A DNA stretch of 64,000 bases from Polyangiaceae bacterium (GCA_041389725.1 JAWKRG010000004.1:372001-436000); one strand, 5' to 3'; numbered from the stretch's first letter, positions 15,902 to 25,577 are shown. A program made the numbers and translations. Notes: generated by a model not told the origin, from the letters alone.

Positions 15902-17977
15902 TCAGAGACACTTCCCTGCGCTGCAGAAGAAGCTGGGACAGATCGTGTTGCACTTGCCGCAGTTGTTGGGGTCGACGTCGGTGTTGGTGCATGTCCCGTT
16001 GCAGTAGGTCGTGCCGGCGGGGCACTGACACTTGCCGCCGGCGCAGCTGACGCCGTTCGGGCACTTCGCACCGCACATTCCGCAGTTCGCGGCGTCCGTG
16101 TTGGTGTCGGTGCACTTGGCGTTGCACGACGTTTGACCCGAGGGGCACGCGCAGGCTCCGTTGACGCAGGCGATGCCACTGGGGCAAACATTGCCGCACT
16201 GGCCGCAGTTCTTTCCGTCCGTCTGCAGATCGAAGCAGCCCAGGGTGGGATACTTGCACTCACTCGTGCCCGCCGCGCACGCCCCGCACTTGCCTTCGGT
16301 ACAGCCCGTGCCTGGGCACGCCTTGGCGCAAGTGCCGCAGTGACTCGCGTCCGTGGCGAGATTCGTGCACACCCCGGGTTTCGTCTTGTCGGTGTTGTCG
16401 GCACAGAACAGCGAGCCCGCGGGACATTCGCAGCTGCCGTTGGTGCACTTGGAGCCCACCGGGCACTTGATGTCACAGCCGCCACAGTTGTTCGCGTCAC
16501 TCAGGGTGTCACGACATGCGCTCTTCGAGCCGTCGTAGCAGATCTTCTGGCCCGACGCGGCGCACTCACAGGTGCCTTCGTCGTTGCAGACGGCTCCACC
16601 ATAGTAGCTACAGGTTGCGCCTTGCTTGCCCGTGCAGGTGCTGCCACATCCGTCAGGGCCGCCGCAGTTCTTGCCGGCGCAGTTGGGAGTGCACACGGTG
16701 CAGGTCTGCGTCTTCGTATCGCAAGTGCCACCCTTGGCCACGCAGTCCACGCATTGCACGGCGCCGCTGCCGCACTGGCTTGGCAAGTTGCCCTGCACGC
16801 ACTTGCCAAACATGCCCTGGGAGTAGTCGCAACAGCCGGTTTCACAGCTGTAGGGATCGCAGAAGTCACTGCCGTAGACACACTGCGCCGTGCCGTCGGA
16901 TTTCAGCGTGCACTCCGACGCACCGTAGCTGGTGTCGCAGCCGGAGCCGGGGCACAGTTGTCCGCAGCCATCTGCCTGGCAGGTTGGGTATTGCGGGTCG
17001 GGGAACAGCGGACAGGAAGAACCGCACGCTCCGCACGCATACTTGACGGGGAAGGTCCCTGGCTTGGCGTTGCATGCTTGGCTGCCGCAGTCCGAGCAGG
17101 CTTGTCCGGCGCTACCGCACTCGTCGCGCTTCGCGCCCGCGACGCACTGACCGTCGGGCGTGCAACAACCACTGCAGGTGCCAGGACCGCATTTCAGGCA
17201 CACAGCCGGCTGACCATACTTGCCGGCACCGCAGAACTCACCGCTGGGACAGCTGCCCTCGCACACACCGCCGCAGCCGTTGGATTCACCGCACTTCTTG
17301 CCTTCGCAGCTCGGTTTGCACTCTGCGCACTGGCCGCCGTTGCAGACGCTGCCGTTCGTGCTGCAATCGATGCACGCCGCTCCCTGCCAACCACAAGAAG
17401 ATTTGGTTTGCGCAGTGCTGGTGATGCACTTGCCGTTGGCGTCGCAGCATCCTTGCCAACAGTTGGCTTGGCTGCACGCGCCCGCGCTACCCCCGCTGCC
17501 GCCGAACCCGCCGGAGCCACCGCCAAAACCGCCGGAGCCTGTGACGGGACATCCACTGTTGCACAAGGTGTTCGCTTGCTGCATGCACAGGTCGTCCCAA
17601 GCACCTTGGCAACAGAACGAGTCCTGTGTGCACACCTTGGCCACGCACGGATCACAGTTCGGGGTCAGCGGTCCGCCCTGCACGCATATTCCGTGTGCAC
17701 AATTTCCCGAACCACCACCCGAGCCGCCCGCGGCGCTGCCGCCAAAGCCACTCGCGCCTGCACCAGCCGAACCACCCGCTCCGAACCCGGCCGTGGCCGC
17801 GTAGGCGCCCTCGGCGCCCGAGCCGCCCACGCCCCAAATGCCGCCGGTGCCCCCGGGGCCGCCATCGCCGGCCATTCCCGCGGCGCCCGCCTGCCCGCCG
17901 GGGTCGTTGCCCCCACCGCAAGCCGCCACAACGACAAAACACAACGCTCCAACGAGCGCGATTACGCGTCGGTCCAT
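15902..17977 (-). CDS. Cys-rich repeat lipoprotein
   Basis: 691 residues from the ATG at 17977, preceded by GGGGAGATTTGCAG. Signal MDRRVIALVGALCFVVVAAC; a Gly-rich linker runs to about residue 100. The remainder is dense in cysteine. The C-terminal third repeats the unit C-x-(D/N)-x2-x-NCG-x-CG-x2-CP-x-G-x-x-C-x-x-G-x-C-x-CP-x-G about five times. Such repeats are widespread in Myxococcota secreted proteins and are often mislabelled 'tryptophan synthase alpha chain' in databases. A disulfide-rich surface stalk or adhesin is the likely role. It is divergent from the PL9-like gene, sharing a 360-bp promoter region. Confidence 0.9.
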   Translation of the reverse strand: MDRRVIALVGALCFVVVAACGGGNDPGGQAGAAGMAGDGGPGGTGGIWGVGGSGAEGAYAATAGFGAGGSAGAGASGFGGSAAGGSGGGSGNCAHGICVQGGPLTPNCDPCVAKVCTQDSFCCQGAWDDLCMQQANTLCNSGCPVTGSGGFGGGSGGFGGSGGSAGACSQANCWQGCCDANGKCITSTAQTKSSCGWQGAACIDCSTNGSVCNGGQCAECKPSCEGKKCGESNGCGGVCEGSCPSGEFCGAGKYGQPAVCLKCGPGTCSGCCTPDGQCVAGAKRDECGSAGQACSDCGSQACNAKPGTFPVKYACGACGSSCPLFPDPQYPTCQADGCGQLCPGSGCDTSYGASECTLKSDGTAQCVYGSDFCDPYSCETGCCDYSQGMFGKCVQGNLPSQCGSGAVQCVDCVAKGGTCDTKTQTCTVCTPNCAGKNCGGPDGCGSTCTGKQGATCSYYGGAVCNDEGTCECAASGQKICYDGSKSACRDTLSDANNCGGCDIKCPVGSKCTNGSCECPAGSLFCADNTDKTKPGVCTNLATDASHCGTCAKACPGTGCTEGKCGACAAGTSECKYPTLGCFDLQTDGKNCGQCGNVCPSGIACVNGACACPSGQTSCNAKCTDTNTDAANCGMCGAKCPNGVSCAGGKCQCPAGTTYCNGTCTNTDVDPNNCGKCNTICPSFFCSAGKCL

Positions 17978-18337
17978 CTGCAAATCTCCCCAAGCGCGAG
18001 CCCCGAGGGAGCTCGCGCAGCCGATTGCTTCGAGTCGGTTGTTGTAGGTGCGAGGCTTCCCCGCAGCGTTCATGTCGTCAGGGGTGAGAACGCAGTTCGG
18101 CCGGACCGTCGCTGTCCAGGGTGGCGCCGCAGGTCACGACATCCCAGGTCATCCCCGCGAAGCTGGGCACGAGCAGAGCGCATTCGTCCGCCCGATCTGC
18201 CGGGATTCCCACGTGTGCACCGATCTCGCCCAGCCCCTTCGCGTCCGGATTCTCACGTCTCTGGCAGGGGCACGTCTTTTGCGAATCAGAACGCCGCGGG
18301 TGCGGGCAACCGACCCGAACCCACAATCGAGGACCCC
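17978..18337. other. divergent intergenic region
   Basis: 360 bp between the divergent Cys-rich lipoprotein and PL9-like genes. It should hold both promoters. I see no repeat, operator palindrome or convincing terminator. An uninterrupted plus-strand frame crosses it only because the antisense of the Cys-rich gene lacks stops. Confidence 0.5.
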
Positions 18338-19666
18338 ATGGACAGACCACTGATCAGCACCCTATTCGCCCTCGTCCTTCTCGGCTGCGGCTCCGACGAC
18401 GGGGGCGCCGCCGGAAAAGCGTCGGGCGGCGCGAGCGGTGCGTCCGGCGCGGGCGGGAATGGCGGTGGTGGAAGTGGCGGCACCGACGCCGGCGAGGCGG
18501 GCGCCAGTGGTAGCAGTGGCAACGGCAGCGGCAGCGCGGGTGGCGCGGGCGGAAACGGCGGCGCAAGTGGAAGCGCGGGTTCGGCCGGGACACCGGGTGT
18601 CAGCAGCATCGGGCCACAGTCGGTCGTCCCCACCTCTCTGAGTCAGGGGACGATCTTCGCCGCCCCCAAAGGCAGCGGCAACGCGTGCTCCGAGGCGTCG
18701 CCCTGCGACATCTGGACTGCGATGAACCAGGCCAGCGGCGGGGACGTCGTGTTCCTGCGAGGCGGCACCTACGCCATCGGCAAGAATCTCTACTTCTCCA
18801 CCCAAGCCAGCCAATCGTCCCCTCTGGTCGTAGAGAGCTACCCGGGTGAAAGCGCGGTGCTCGATGGCAGCCAGCACGCAAAGGGAACGCAGATCTACGT
18901 TCGCGTCACTGGCAAGTTCGTTCATCTGCGGCGACTCGAAGTGAAGAACATGCCCATGCAGGGCATCTGGATTGGAGGCACGGACAACGTCCTCGACGGG
19001 GTGCACGCCCATCACAACGGCCTCTCCGGCATCCAGATCTTCAGCCCCTACGAGGATTTTCCCTATGGCGCCAAGGGTTCCAGGAACACCCTGCGCAACT
19101 GCACGACCAACGACAACTCGGGCGCCGGGATCTTCGACGCGGAGTTTGCCAACGGCGGCAACTCCGACGGCATCAGCATCTCGAGCGGGGCTGACAACCG
19201 CGTCGAGAACTGCCTCGTCTATGGCAATTCGGACGACGGCATCGATACCTGGCGTTCGACCAACACCTACGTCGGGTACTCCATCTCCTACGCGAACGGC
19301 ATCGCCGACGGCAATGGCCAAGGCATCAAGGCAGGTGGGCAGCCGCCAAGCGCGGACACCGTGGTGGAACGCTGCCTTTCCTACTCGAACAAGGCCTCCG
19401 GCATCGACTTCAACTCGGCGAAGAACGCCACCTTCCTCAACAACACGACTTGGGACAATCAGCTCGGCTTCAGTTTGGGGAAAGACACGGGGGTCACGGG
19501 CAACATCGCGGCGGAGTCGAAGAACGCCGGCAACGGTATCCCCAAGGACAACTCCTGGCAGCGCTCGGGTAGCGTGACTTTCATCAGCACGAATCCCAAG
19601 TCCAACGACTTTCTGAAGCCCACTGTCGGTGGCGGATTCGAGGACATCGGCGCCCATGCGCCGTGA
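18338..19666 (+). CDS. pectate-lyase-like (PL9-type) right-handed beta-helix lipoprotein
   Basis: 442 residues from the ATG at 18338. Signal MDRPLISTLFALVLLGC; a Gly/Ser linker to about residue 90. The domain opens with IFAAPKGSGNACSEASPC and GGDVVFLRGGTYAIGKN, the entry typical of PL9-type pectate lyases and relatives. Beta-helix rungs follow (HLRRLEVKNMPMQGIWIGG, NVLDGVHAHHNGLSGIQI, NRVENCLVYGNSDDGIDTW, NATFLNNTTWDNQLGFSLG). The DGID and DGISI segments are candidate calcium/catalytic positions. Probably an outer-membrane or surface polysaccharide lyase. The frame extends far upstream, but the signal peptide fixes this start. Confidence 0.88.
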   Translation: MDRPLISTLFALVLLGCGSDDGGAAGKASGGASGASGAGGNGGGGSGGTDAGEAGASGSSGNGSGSAGGAGGNGGASGSAGSAGTPGVSSIGPQSVVPTSLSQGTIFAAPKGSGNACSEASPCDIWTAMNQASGGDVVFLRGGTYAIGKNLYFSTQASQSSPLVVESYPGESAVLDGSQHAKGTQIYVRVTGKFVHLRRLEVKNMPMQGIWIGGTDNVLDGVHAHHNGLSGIQIFSPYEDFPYGAKGSRNTLRNCTTNDNSGAGIFDAEFANGGNSDGISISSGADNRVENCLVYGNSDDGIDTWRSTNTYVGYSISYANGIADGNGQGIKAGGQPPSADTVVERCLSYSNKASGIDFNSAKNATFLNNTTWDNQLGFSLGKDTGVTGNIAAESKNAGNGIPKDNSWQRSGSVTFISTNPKSNDFLKPTVGGGFEDIGAHAP

Positions 19667-19786
19667 GTGCTCGGTCGGGTCAGGGGTGACGCTTTTGGTC
19701 ATGACCCGCGCCGATGTCGCGGGGACTTTTCTCAGCTGATTTCTGCGACTTGACCTCGGGCATGTCCGTTGCACCTAGCCGCTCCC

Positions 19787-21439
19787 ATGAGAGCGAATCG
19801 CAACGGGACAGGCGGCTTCGGCACTCCGTGGATGCTGCTGGGCGCCGTGCTGATCGGCTGCACTGGCTTCATTTCCGACCCAGGTGAAGAGCGAGGCAAC
19901 GGTGGCGTTGGTCCCAACGTGCAGTCGACGAAGGGCGACCTCACGGCAAAGAGCGGCCTGAGGCGCCTCACCGCGGCGGAGTACGACAAGACGGTCAAGG
20001 ACCTGTTCGGGGCCAGTGCCCAGGGCAGCGAGCTCTACCTGCCCACGGATCCGCGGCTGCCTTTCGACAACGACTACGCAACTCAGGAACCGTCGAAGGC
20101 GCTGATTCAGGGCGCGGAGCTGCTTGCGGAAGATATCGTCGCAAGCGTACTCGCCGACTCGGCGCGACTGCAGACCATCGTCGACTGCACTCCCACGGGA
20201 GCAGCAGATGCCGCCTGCTTCGAGCACTTCGTGACCCGCTTCGGGCGTCGCGCGTTTCGCCGTTCGCTGACCTCCGAAGAGGTCCAGCGCTTCACCGGGG
20301 CGCTTTCTCTGTCCACCGAACGGAACGACTTCTACGAAGGCGTCGGCGTCGTCTTGCGTGCTTTCCTCCAGGACCCGAACTTCCTGTACCGCGTGGAGGC
20401 GGGCACGCCGATGGCCGACGAGCCGGGCGTGTTCCGACTCTCCGCAACGGAAGTGGCGACCCGGCTCTCCTACTTGTTGTGGGGCAGCACGCCGAGCGAG
20501 GCACTGCTGGACACGGCCGAGGCGGGCAAACTGGAGAGCGCGCAGCAGGTGCGAGACATGGCGCAGGCCATGCTCGCTGACCCGCGCGCGCAGACTCGGA
20601 TCCAACGCTTTCATGCGATGTGGATCGGCTACGAGCAGAGCGGGAAGGGCGGTGCTTTGGCCCCTGCGATGCGCGCCGAGACGGATCAGCTGATTGCTCG
20701 TGTCGTGTTCGAGCAGAAGGCGCCCTGGCGCGAGCTGTTCAGCGCTCAGGAAACCTACCTGACTAGCGAACTGGCGGAGCACTACGGCTTGGCCCAGCCG
20801 AGTGACCCCGCGGGGGCGTGGGTGGACTACGGGGACTCGGGTCGACGCGGTCTACTGTCTCATGCCAGCTTCTTGGGCGTTGGCGTAGAGGGCGAAGACA
20901 CGAGCCCAACCCTGCGCGGCGTCACGGTGCTCGATCGCTTGCTGTGCGAGGACGTTCCGCCGCCCCCATCGAACGTGGTCATCAATCCACTGCCGCCGGC
21001 CGGCTCGGGCGCCTGCAAGAAGCAGCGCTTCGAAGCCCATGCCCAGCCTGGGTGCAATGCCTGCCACGACCGCACGGATCCGATCGGCTTCGGTCTCGAG
21101 CAGTACGGAATGCTCGGAGAGAAGCGCGATCACGAGCCCGGGGCTCCGGAGTGCACCATCGATGGCGAGGGCGCGCTGCTCGACGAAGGCACTTTCAATG
21201 GCCCGGGTCAGCTTTCGCAGCTGATCGCCGACTCCGACAAGGCTGCGAACTGCCGGGTGACGCAGCTGTACCGCTTCGCAACCGGTCGCGCGAAGCTGGA
21301 TGCCACTGACGTGGCCTTCGTGGACCGCAGCGCCGCCAGCGCCGGCAAGAACGCCAGCCTGACGGACTTGATCCTGGCGATCGTCGGGTCTCCCGAGTTC
21401 AGACAGCGCCGCGAGGACGCGGCAACGGAGGGCAAGTGA
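19787..21439 (+). CDS. DUF1587/1595/1592/1588/1585 cytochrome-like lipoprotein
   Basis: 550 residues from the ATG at 19787; lipoprotein signal ending LLGAVLIGC. The domain order is the usual one for this planctomycete/myxobacterial family: LRRLTAAEYDKTVKDLFG (DUF1587), FVTRFGRRAFRRSLTSEEV (DUF1595), NFLYRVE...ATRLSYLLWGSTPSEAL (DUF1592), GLLSHASFLGVGVEGEDTSP (DUF1588) and VTQLYRFATGRAK (DUF1585). A haem c motif CNACH lies in DUF1588. These proteins are paired with DUF1552 proteins, as here. They are suspected of secreted redox functions linked to polysaccharide metabolism, but their chemistry is not established. Confidence 0.93.
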   Translation: MRANRNGTGGFGTPWMLLGAVLIGCTGFISDPGEERGNGGVGPNVQSTKGDLTAKSGLRRLTAAEYDKTVKDLFGASAQGSELYLPTDPRLPFDNDYATQEPSKALIQGAELLAEDIVASVLADSARLQTIVDCTPTGAADAACFEHFVTRFGRRAFRRSLTSEEVQRFTGALSLSTERNDFYEGVGVVLRAFLQDPNFLYRVEAGTPMADEPGVFRLSATEVATRLSYLLWGSTPSEALLDTAEAGKLESAQQVRDMAQAMLADPRAQTRIQRFHAMWIGYEQSGKGGALAPAMRAETDQLIARVVFEQKAPWRELFSAQETYLTSELAEHYGLAQPSDPAGAWVDYGDSGRRGLLSHASFLGVGVEGEDTSPTLRGVTVLDRLLCEDVPPPPSNVVINPLPPAGSGACKKQRFEAHAQPGCNACHDRTDPIGFGLEQYGMLGEKRDHEPGAPECTIDGEGALLDEGTFNGPGQLSQLIADSDKAANCRVTQLYRFATGRAKLDATDVAFVDRSAASAGKNASLTDLILAIVGSPEFRQRREDAATEGK

Positions 21440-21441
21440 GC

Positions 21442-22914
21442 ATGTCGCTTTCACGAAGGAAGTTCCTGCGCGGCGTAGGTGGTGTCGCGTTGGCGATCCC
21501 CACCTTGGAGCTGATGCACGACAGTCGCGCGGGCGCGGCGGGGCTCACCATCCCGAAGCGCTTCGTCAACTCCTACGCAGGTGTGTCGACCGGGCGCTCC
21601 GAGAACGGCGAATCCACGACTCGGGACAGCATGACGCCCAGCGTGGTGGGACCTGGATACGACCTACCGCGCTCCCTGAAGGCCGTGGACGACCTGGGCC
21701 TGCGCGACGACATCAGCGTCGTGTCCGGCTTGCTCGTGCCTTGGGAGAAGAACGGCGTCATCCCGCCCGGCGGGCGCCCCGTGCAACTGCACTACAAGGG
21801 GGTGCAGCCGCTGATCGCCGGAACCCAGGGCGACAAGACCCCGGCGACACCGACCTGTGATCAGGTCGTGGCGGACGTCCTCGGCACCGACACTCCGCAT
21901 CGCAACTTGGTGCTGCGCGTGCAAGCCTCCGACTACCTCAGTGCGAGTGCGGGCAATGCCGGCAGGATCTCTTGGGCGCCGAAGAAGGGCGGGGGCACGG
22001 TCGCCGTGGATCCCATCGTCAGCCCGCGGCTGGCCTTCGAGACCCTGTTCAAGGGGCTCGCCGTTCCTAGCGGTGATACCGGAGAGGCGGACTACCTGCT
22101 GAAACGACGCAAGAGCGTGATCGACCTGGTCCAGGACAGTCGTCAGCAGTTGCTCTCCAAGCTCGGAACGCGCGACCGCGAGCGTATGGAGCGACACTTC
22201 GACGAGCTGCGTGCGCTGGAGGTTCGCCTCGAAGAGCTGGAGGCGGGCAATGTCGGCAGCGGCGTCTGCGCTCCGCCGAGCGACCCCGGTGACGACCCGC
22301 CGATTGGGAAGCTGACCGACGTCGGCTGCACCTTCGACTCGAAGTCGGCGTCCTACTACGACCAAACCACGGGCTACAGCAACGAAGAGCTGCGTGGTGA
22401 ACTGCTGTCGGACTTCGTCGCCATGGCTTTCGCCTGCGACCTCACTCGAGTCGTCAGCTACCAGCTCTCGTTCTGGAAGTGCTACATGAACGCCTACGCG
22501 GCGACGGGCTACAAGTCGGACTTCCACAGCCTCTCGCACCAGCACATCTTCCCCCACGAGGCCTTCGCCGACGGTGTCGGCTTCCACGTCAAGTTGTTCG
22601 CCCAGTTGGTGTCGAAGCTCGGAAAGCTGAAGGAGATTGACGGCAGCAATCTGCTCGATCATTGCGCGTTGTCACTGGTCTTCGAAGGTGGACGCGGTCT
22701 CGATCCACAGACCGGCACGCAGCACAGCACTCACTCCAGTGAGAACATGGTCATGCTGGTGGCGGGGCGCGCCGGTGGGCTACGCGCCGGACATCACATC
22801 GTGGCCAAGAACGCCCATCCGGCGCAGGTCGTGGCGGCGACGATGCATGCGGTCGGTGTGAAGCAAGATCTCGGCGAAGTCAGCGGCATCGTTCCCGAGC
22901 TCCTGGGAGCTTGA
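21442..22914 (+). CDS. DUF1552 protein with Tat signal
   Basis: 490 residues. The ATG at 21442 is preferred because GGAGGG lies 7 bp upstream; a GTG at 21436 overlaps the previous stop but is too close to that site. The N terminus SRRKFLRGVGGVALAIP is a twin-arginine signal, implying export in folded form. The body shows the DUF1552 signature region (SVVSGL, RPVQLHYKGVQPL, DQVVADVLG, DFVAMAFACDLTRVVSYQLS, DFHSLSHQ, THSSENMVMLVAG). It is the standing partner of the DUF1592/1588 protein and is probably a co-exported complex partner. Function unknown. Confidence 0.93.
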   Translation: MSLSRRKFLRGVGGVALAIPTLELMHDSRAGAAGLTIPKRFVNSYAGVSTGRSENGESTTRDSMTPSVVGPGYDLPRSLKAVDDLGLRDDISVVSGLLVPWEKNGVIPPGGRPVQLHYKGVQPLIAGTQGDKTPATPTCDQVVADVLGTDTPHRNLVLRVQASDYLSASAGNAGRISWAPKKGGGTVAVDPIVSPRLAFETLFKGLAVPSGDTGEADYLLKRRKSVIDLVQDSRQQLLSKLGTRDRERMERHFDELRALEVRLEELEAGNVGSGVCAPPSDPGDDPPIGKLTDVGCTFDSKSASYYDQTTGYSNEELRGELLSDFVAMAFACDLTRVVSYQLSFWKCYMNAYAATGYKSDFHSLSHQHIFPHEAFADGVGFHVKLFAQLVSKLGKLKEIDGSNLLDHCALSLVFEGGRGLDPQTGTQHSTHSSENMVMLVAGRAGGLRAGHHIVAKNAHPAQVVAATMHAVGVKQDLGEVSGIVPELLGA

Positions 22915-22956
22915 GGGGGGCCCGACACGGTTACCCAAAGACGGTGAATTGCGGCG

Positions 22957-24210
22957 CTAGTTGGCTTCGAAGGCGCCGAGGTCGGGAGCGCTGCCCTCGT
23001 AGTCGGAGGGTCGGTCTGGGATGACCTCGCCGGCGTCGATGATCGCGCTGCCGGGTTTCGGCTTGAGGAAGTCGCTCTCTTCGAAGGGCGTCCAGGGCGA
23101 CCCCGTCGCTTGCCACAGCTCGGCCGGGTCCGGCGGTTTGGTGCTGATCACGACGTCGCCGCCGATGCCCGCTTGCCACGAGTTGCTGGACTGCGGGAGC
23201 GCCGGCGGATCCGGCAGGTTCAAGCTGCCGTCGACGGAAAGGCAATTGCGGATCGCGAAGTTCGTCGTCGACGCCGTTTCGAAAGAGTAGGAGAACTGGT
23301 TGCGCAGCGCGGTGCAGTTGTCCCAGCCACCATCGCTCCCACCGGAGCTTCGAAACGCACTGCTCGAGTTGTCGAAGCCAATGCTGCGCACGATGCGGAC
23401 GCCCTTTCCCGCGTAGAAGCCGATGCCAACGCCGGTTTGGGTAGTCCCGGAGGGCTTGTCGAGGGCAGTGCCGTTGTCGAAGGCGACACAGTTCTCCAGG
23501 GTCGTGCCCGTGGAGAGGTGGTAGCCACGATGCAGGTTGTTGTGGGCGACGTTGCGACGCAAGAGCACGTTGGTTCCGGTCGCGTTGAAGCCGATACCGG
23601 TATCCGATACGCCGACGGTCACGTTGTCGTGGGCTAGGCAATCCTCCACGATCACATCCGACGCGGATTGGACGTTGAAGCCGATGCGCCGGTTGTAGCG
23701 AGATCGCACCCGCGTCACCGTCGCGTGATCCGTCTGGTAGACCAGGAGTCCGCCGTCCCCGCCTTGAACGGTGAGGTTTCTGACGGTGGTGTAGCTTCCG
23801 CCGATCCCCAGTACGTGGGCGACGGACTTGCCCGCCTCGGCTTCCAGAATCACGTCTTCGCCGGGAAAGCCAGCGACCACGACGGGCGCCTGGGCGGTGC
23901 CATTGGTGTCCAAGGCGAACTCGCCCGCGTAGGTGCCGGCGCGAATACAGATCGAGACCCCTGGCGCGAGCTCCGCCAAGGCGTCGTCCAGCACTTGAAA
24001 GGGGGTCGACTCGGAACCGTCACCGCCCGCCTCGGCTGCGGCGTCGACGTAGAGGACCGTGCCGGTCAGACCGCACCCCTTTGCTGCAGGCTCGTCCTCC
24101 GCGGGATCCGGGATCTTCGGGAAGCAGCCGACGCTGGTGCCTAGAGACAGCAAGCACGGCACCATCCAAAGGGGATTGGATCGTTGCCGATGCGAAGTTT
24201 GCGCGCTCAT
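22957..24210 (-). CDS. right-handed beta-helix lipoprotein
   Basis: 417 residues from the ATG at 24210. The signal ends SLGTSVGC. There is no Gly-rich linker. YVDAAAEAGGDGSESTPFQVLDDALAEL and PGVSICIRAGTYAGEF form the N-terminal cap of a parallel beta-helix. Successive rungs follow (YTTVRNLTVQGG, VIVEDCLAHDN, VLLRRNVAHNN, TTLENCVAFDNG, VRIVRSIGFDN, NFAIRNCLSVDG). It ends with SAIIDAGEVIPDRPSDYEGSAPDLGAFE, a tail common to secreted beta-helix proteins. Likely polysaccharide-binding or lyase-related. No catalytic residues can be assigned. It is convergent with the DUF1552 gene. Confidence 0.88.
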   Translation of the reverse strand: MSAQTSHRQRSNPLWMVPCLLSLGTSVGCFPKIPDPAEDEPAAKGCGLTGTVLYVDAAAEAGGDGSESTPFQVLDDALAELAPGVSICIRAGTYAGEFALDTNGTAQAPVVVAGFPGEDVILEAEAGKSVAHVLGIGGSYTTVRNLTVQGGDGGLLVYQTDHATVTRVRSRYNRRIGFNVQSASDVIVEDCLAHDNVTVGVSDTGIGFNATGTNVLLRRNVAHNNLHRGYHLSTGTTLENCVAFDNGTALDKPSGTTQTGVGIGFYAGKGVRIVRSIGFDNSSSAFRSSGGSDGGWDNCTALRNQFSYSFETASTTNFAIRNCLSVDGSLNLPDPPALPQSSNSWQAGIGGDVVISTKPPDPAELWQATGSPWTPFEESDFLKPKPGSAIIDAGEVIPDRPSDYEGSAPDLGAFEAN

Positions 24211-24350
24211 ACGGTTCTGATGTCTAGAGCAGCCGGTCGTGCTGCGGGCGGGGCCGTACGGTTGCGGCCCAGTAGCGCAATATAGCGCGGCTCGCCCGGG
24301 ATGGGTGCTCTGCTCCTGCGAAGACCCCCGCGGGGCTGCGCCCCTCGAGC

Positions 24351-25577
24351 TCAGGGTTGCCAGCTACGCCAGCCGGCCTGGCTGCTGATCTTCTTGGACA
24401 GAGCGGCATTCGCGGTTTCGGGTGTGTAAGGGTAGTACGACTTGGGGTCGAAGACGCCGTTCGGATCGATCTCTTTCGCCACGGCACCGCCGAGCGTCAG
24501 GTCGTTGAGGCTCTTGATGTGCGGAGCCGGCGACTCTTTGCCAATGTCGATGGCGTGGGTGTTGGTCACTGCGTCGAAGACGTTTGCTTCCGAGAGCAGT
24601 TGGCCACCGAGGTGTGCACGCATGCCGTAGGCCTGCCAGTCCTCCAGCAGGTTGTTGAAGGCGTGAACCTTGCCAAATCGCAGGCGAGGGTGACGTTGGA
24701 CAGTGCCGACGAAGTAGTTGTGATGGAGCGTCACTCGAATCACAGTGTCTTGGGTGTGAGTGTCATCGGCGCTGATCAGCATGACCTTGTCGTGGTTGAA
24801 GAACTTGGTCCACGAAACGGTGACGTCGGTGGCTTGGCGCGTGATGTCGATGGCACCGTCCGAGAAATTGGAGAGTTCGCAGTGGTCGATCCACACCTTC
24901 TTCGCGCTGTTGATCACGCGAATGGCGTCGTCGGTACCGTTCTTGATGATCAGATTCTCTACGATGACGTTGCTCACACCATCCACATGTAGGCCGTAGT
25001 TCTGGATGGTGATGGTCTGGCCCCTGCCATCGATGGTCTTGTCCGAGGTGACCTTGATCGCACTCTTTGCTTGAATCGTGCCGGACACCTTGAACACGAT
25101 CCACGCTGGGCCTGACGCCTGGGCACAAGCGCGGAGGCTACCGGCGCCGGAGTCGGCCAGGGTCGTCACTTCGCAGGTGCTTCCGTCCTTTCCGCCCGTG
25201 GTGCCCTGCGCGAAGCCCACCAAATCCTGGAGCAACGCCGTGCGTCCCCCCGACCCCCCCGCGCCTCCGCTTCCAGGGTTGCCCGCGCTTCCGCCAGCGC
25301 CTCCGCTTCCCGCGATCCCAGCGCCTCCTCCGTTGCCAGCGCTTCCTGCGTTCCCTGCGGTTCCGCCATTGCCTGCGGTTCCGCCATTGCCCGCGCTACC
25401 CGCGCTTCCGCCCGCATTGCCGGTCCCACCGCTGCTGGCCCCTGCAGCCCCCGCGGCCGCGCCCCCGCTGCCAACCTCCGAACTCGGCGAGTCGTTTCCG
25501 CCACAAGCGGTGCCACCCGCCAGGGCGGCCATCAGCATTCCAGTCAACGCGGCCCGGTTCTCGTGCTTCCACATCAT
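24351..25577 (-). CDS. pectate lyase family 1 lipoprotein
   Basis: 408 residues from the ATG at 25577 (a second ATG follows directly). Signal ending LAGGTAC, then a long Gly/Ala/Ser/Asn linker to about residue 110. The PL1 beta-helix is clear: TTLADSGAGSLRAC, IDGRGQTITIQNYGLHV, VIVENLIIKNGTDDAIRV, the signature VWIDHCELSNFSDGAID, then VTLHHNYFVGTVQRHPRLRFG and VHAFNN. The Asp residues around WIDHC and the DGAID/TDDAIR segments are the usual calcium ligands, and the RHPRLR arginine is the usual catalytic base. It should cleave polygalacturonate by beta-elimination at the cell surface. It lies in an island of similar secreted proteins. Confidence 0.93.
   Translation of the reverse strand: MMWKHENRAALTGMLMAALAGGTACGGNDSPSSEVGSGGAAAGAAGASSGGTGNAGGSAGSAGNGGTAGNGGTAGNAGSAGNGGGAGIAGSGGAGGSAGNPGSGGAGGSGGRTALLQDLVGFAQGTTGGKDGSTCEVTTLADSGAGSLRACAQASGPAWIVFKVSGTIQAKSAIKVTSDKTIDGRGQTITIQNYGLHVDGVSNVIVENLIIKNGTDDAIRVINSAKKVWIDHCELSNFSDGAIDITRQATDVTVSWTKFFNHDKVMLISADDTHTQDTVIRVTLHHNYFVGTVQRHPRLRFGKVHAFNNLLEDWQAYGMRAHLGGQLLSEANVFDAVTNTHAIDIGKESPAPHIKSLNDLTLGGAVAKEIDPNGVFDPKSYYPYTPETANAALSKKISSQAGWRSWQP

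Noticed and set aside
16133..18337. Long plus-strand open frame (735 codons) in front of the PL9-like gene
   Set aside because: It is the antisense of the Cys-rich lipoprotein gene, whose regular TGC/GGC codons leave no stops on the other strand. The lipoprotein signal at 18338 marks the real start.
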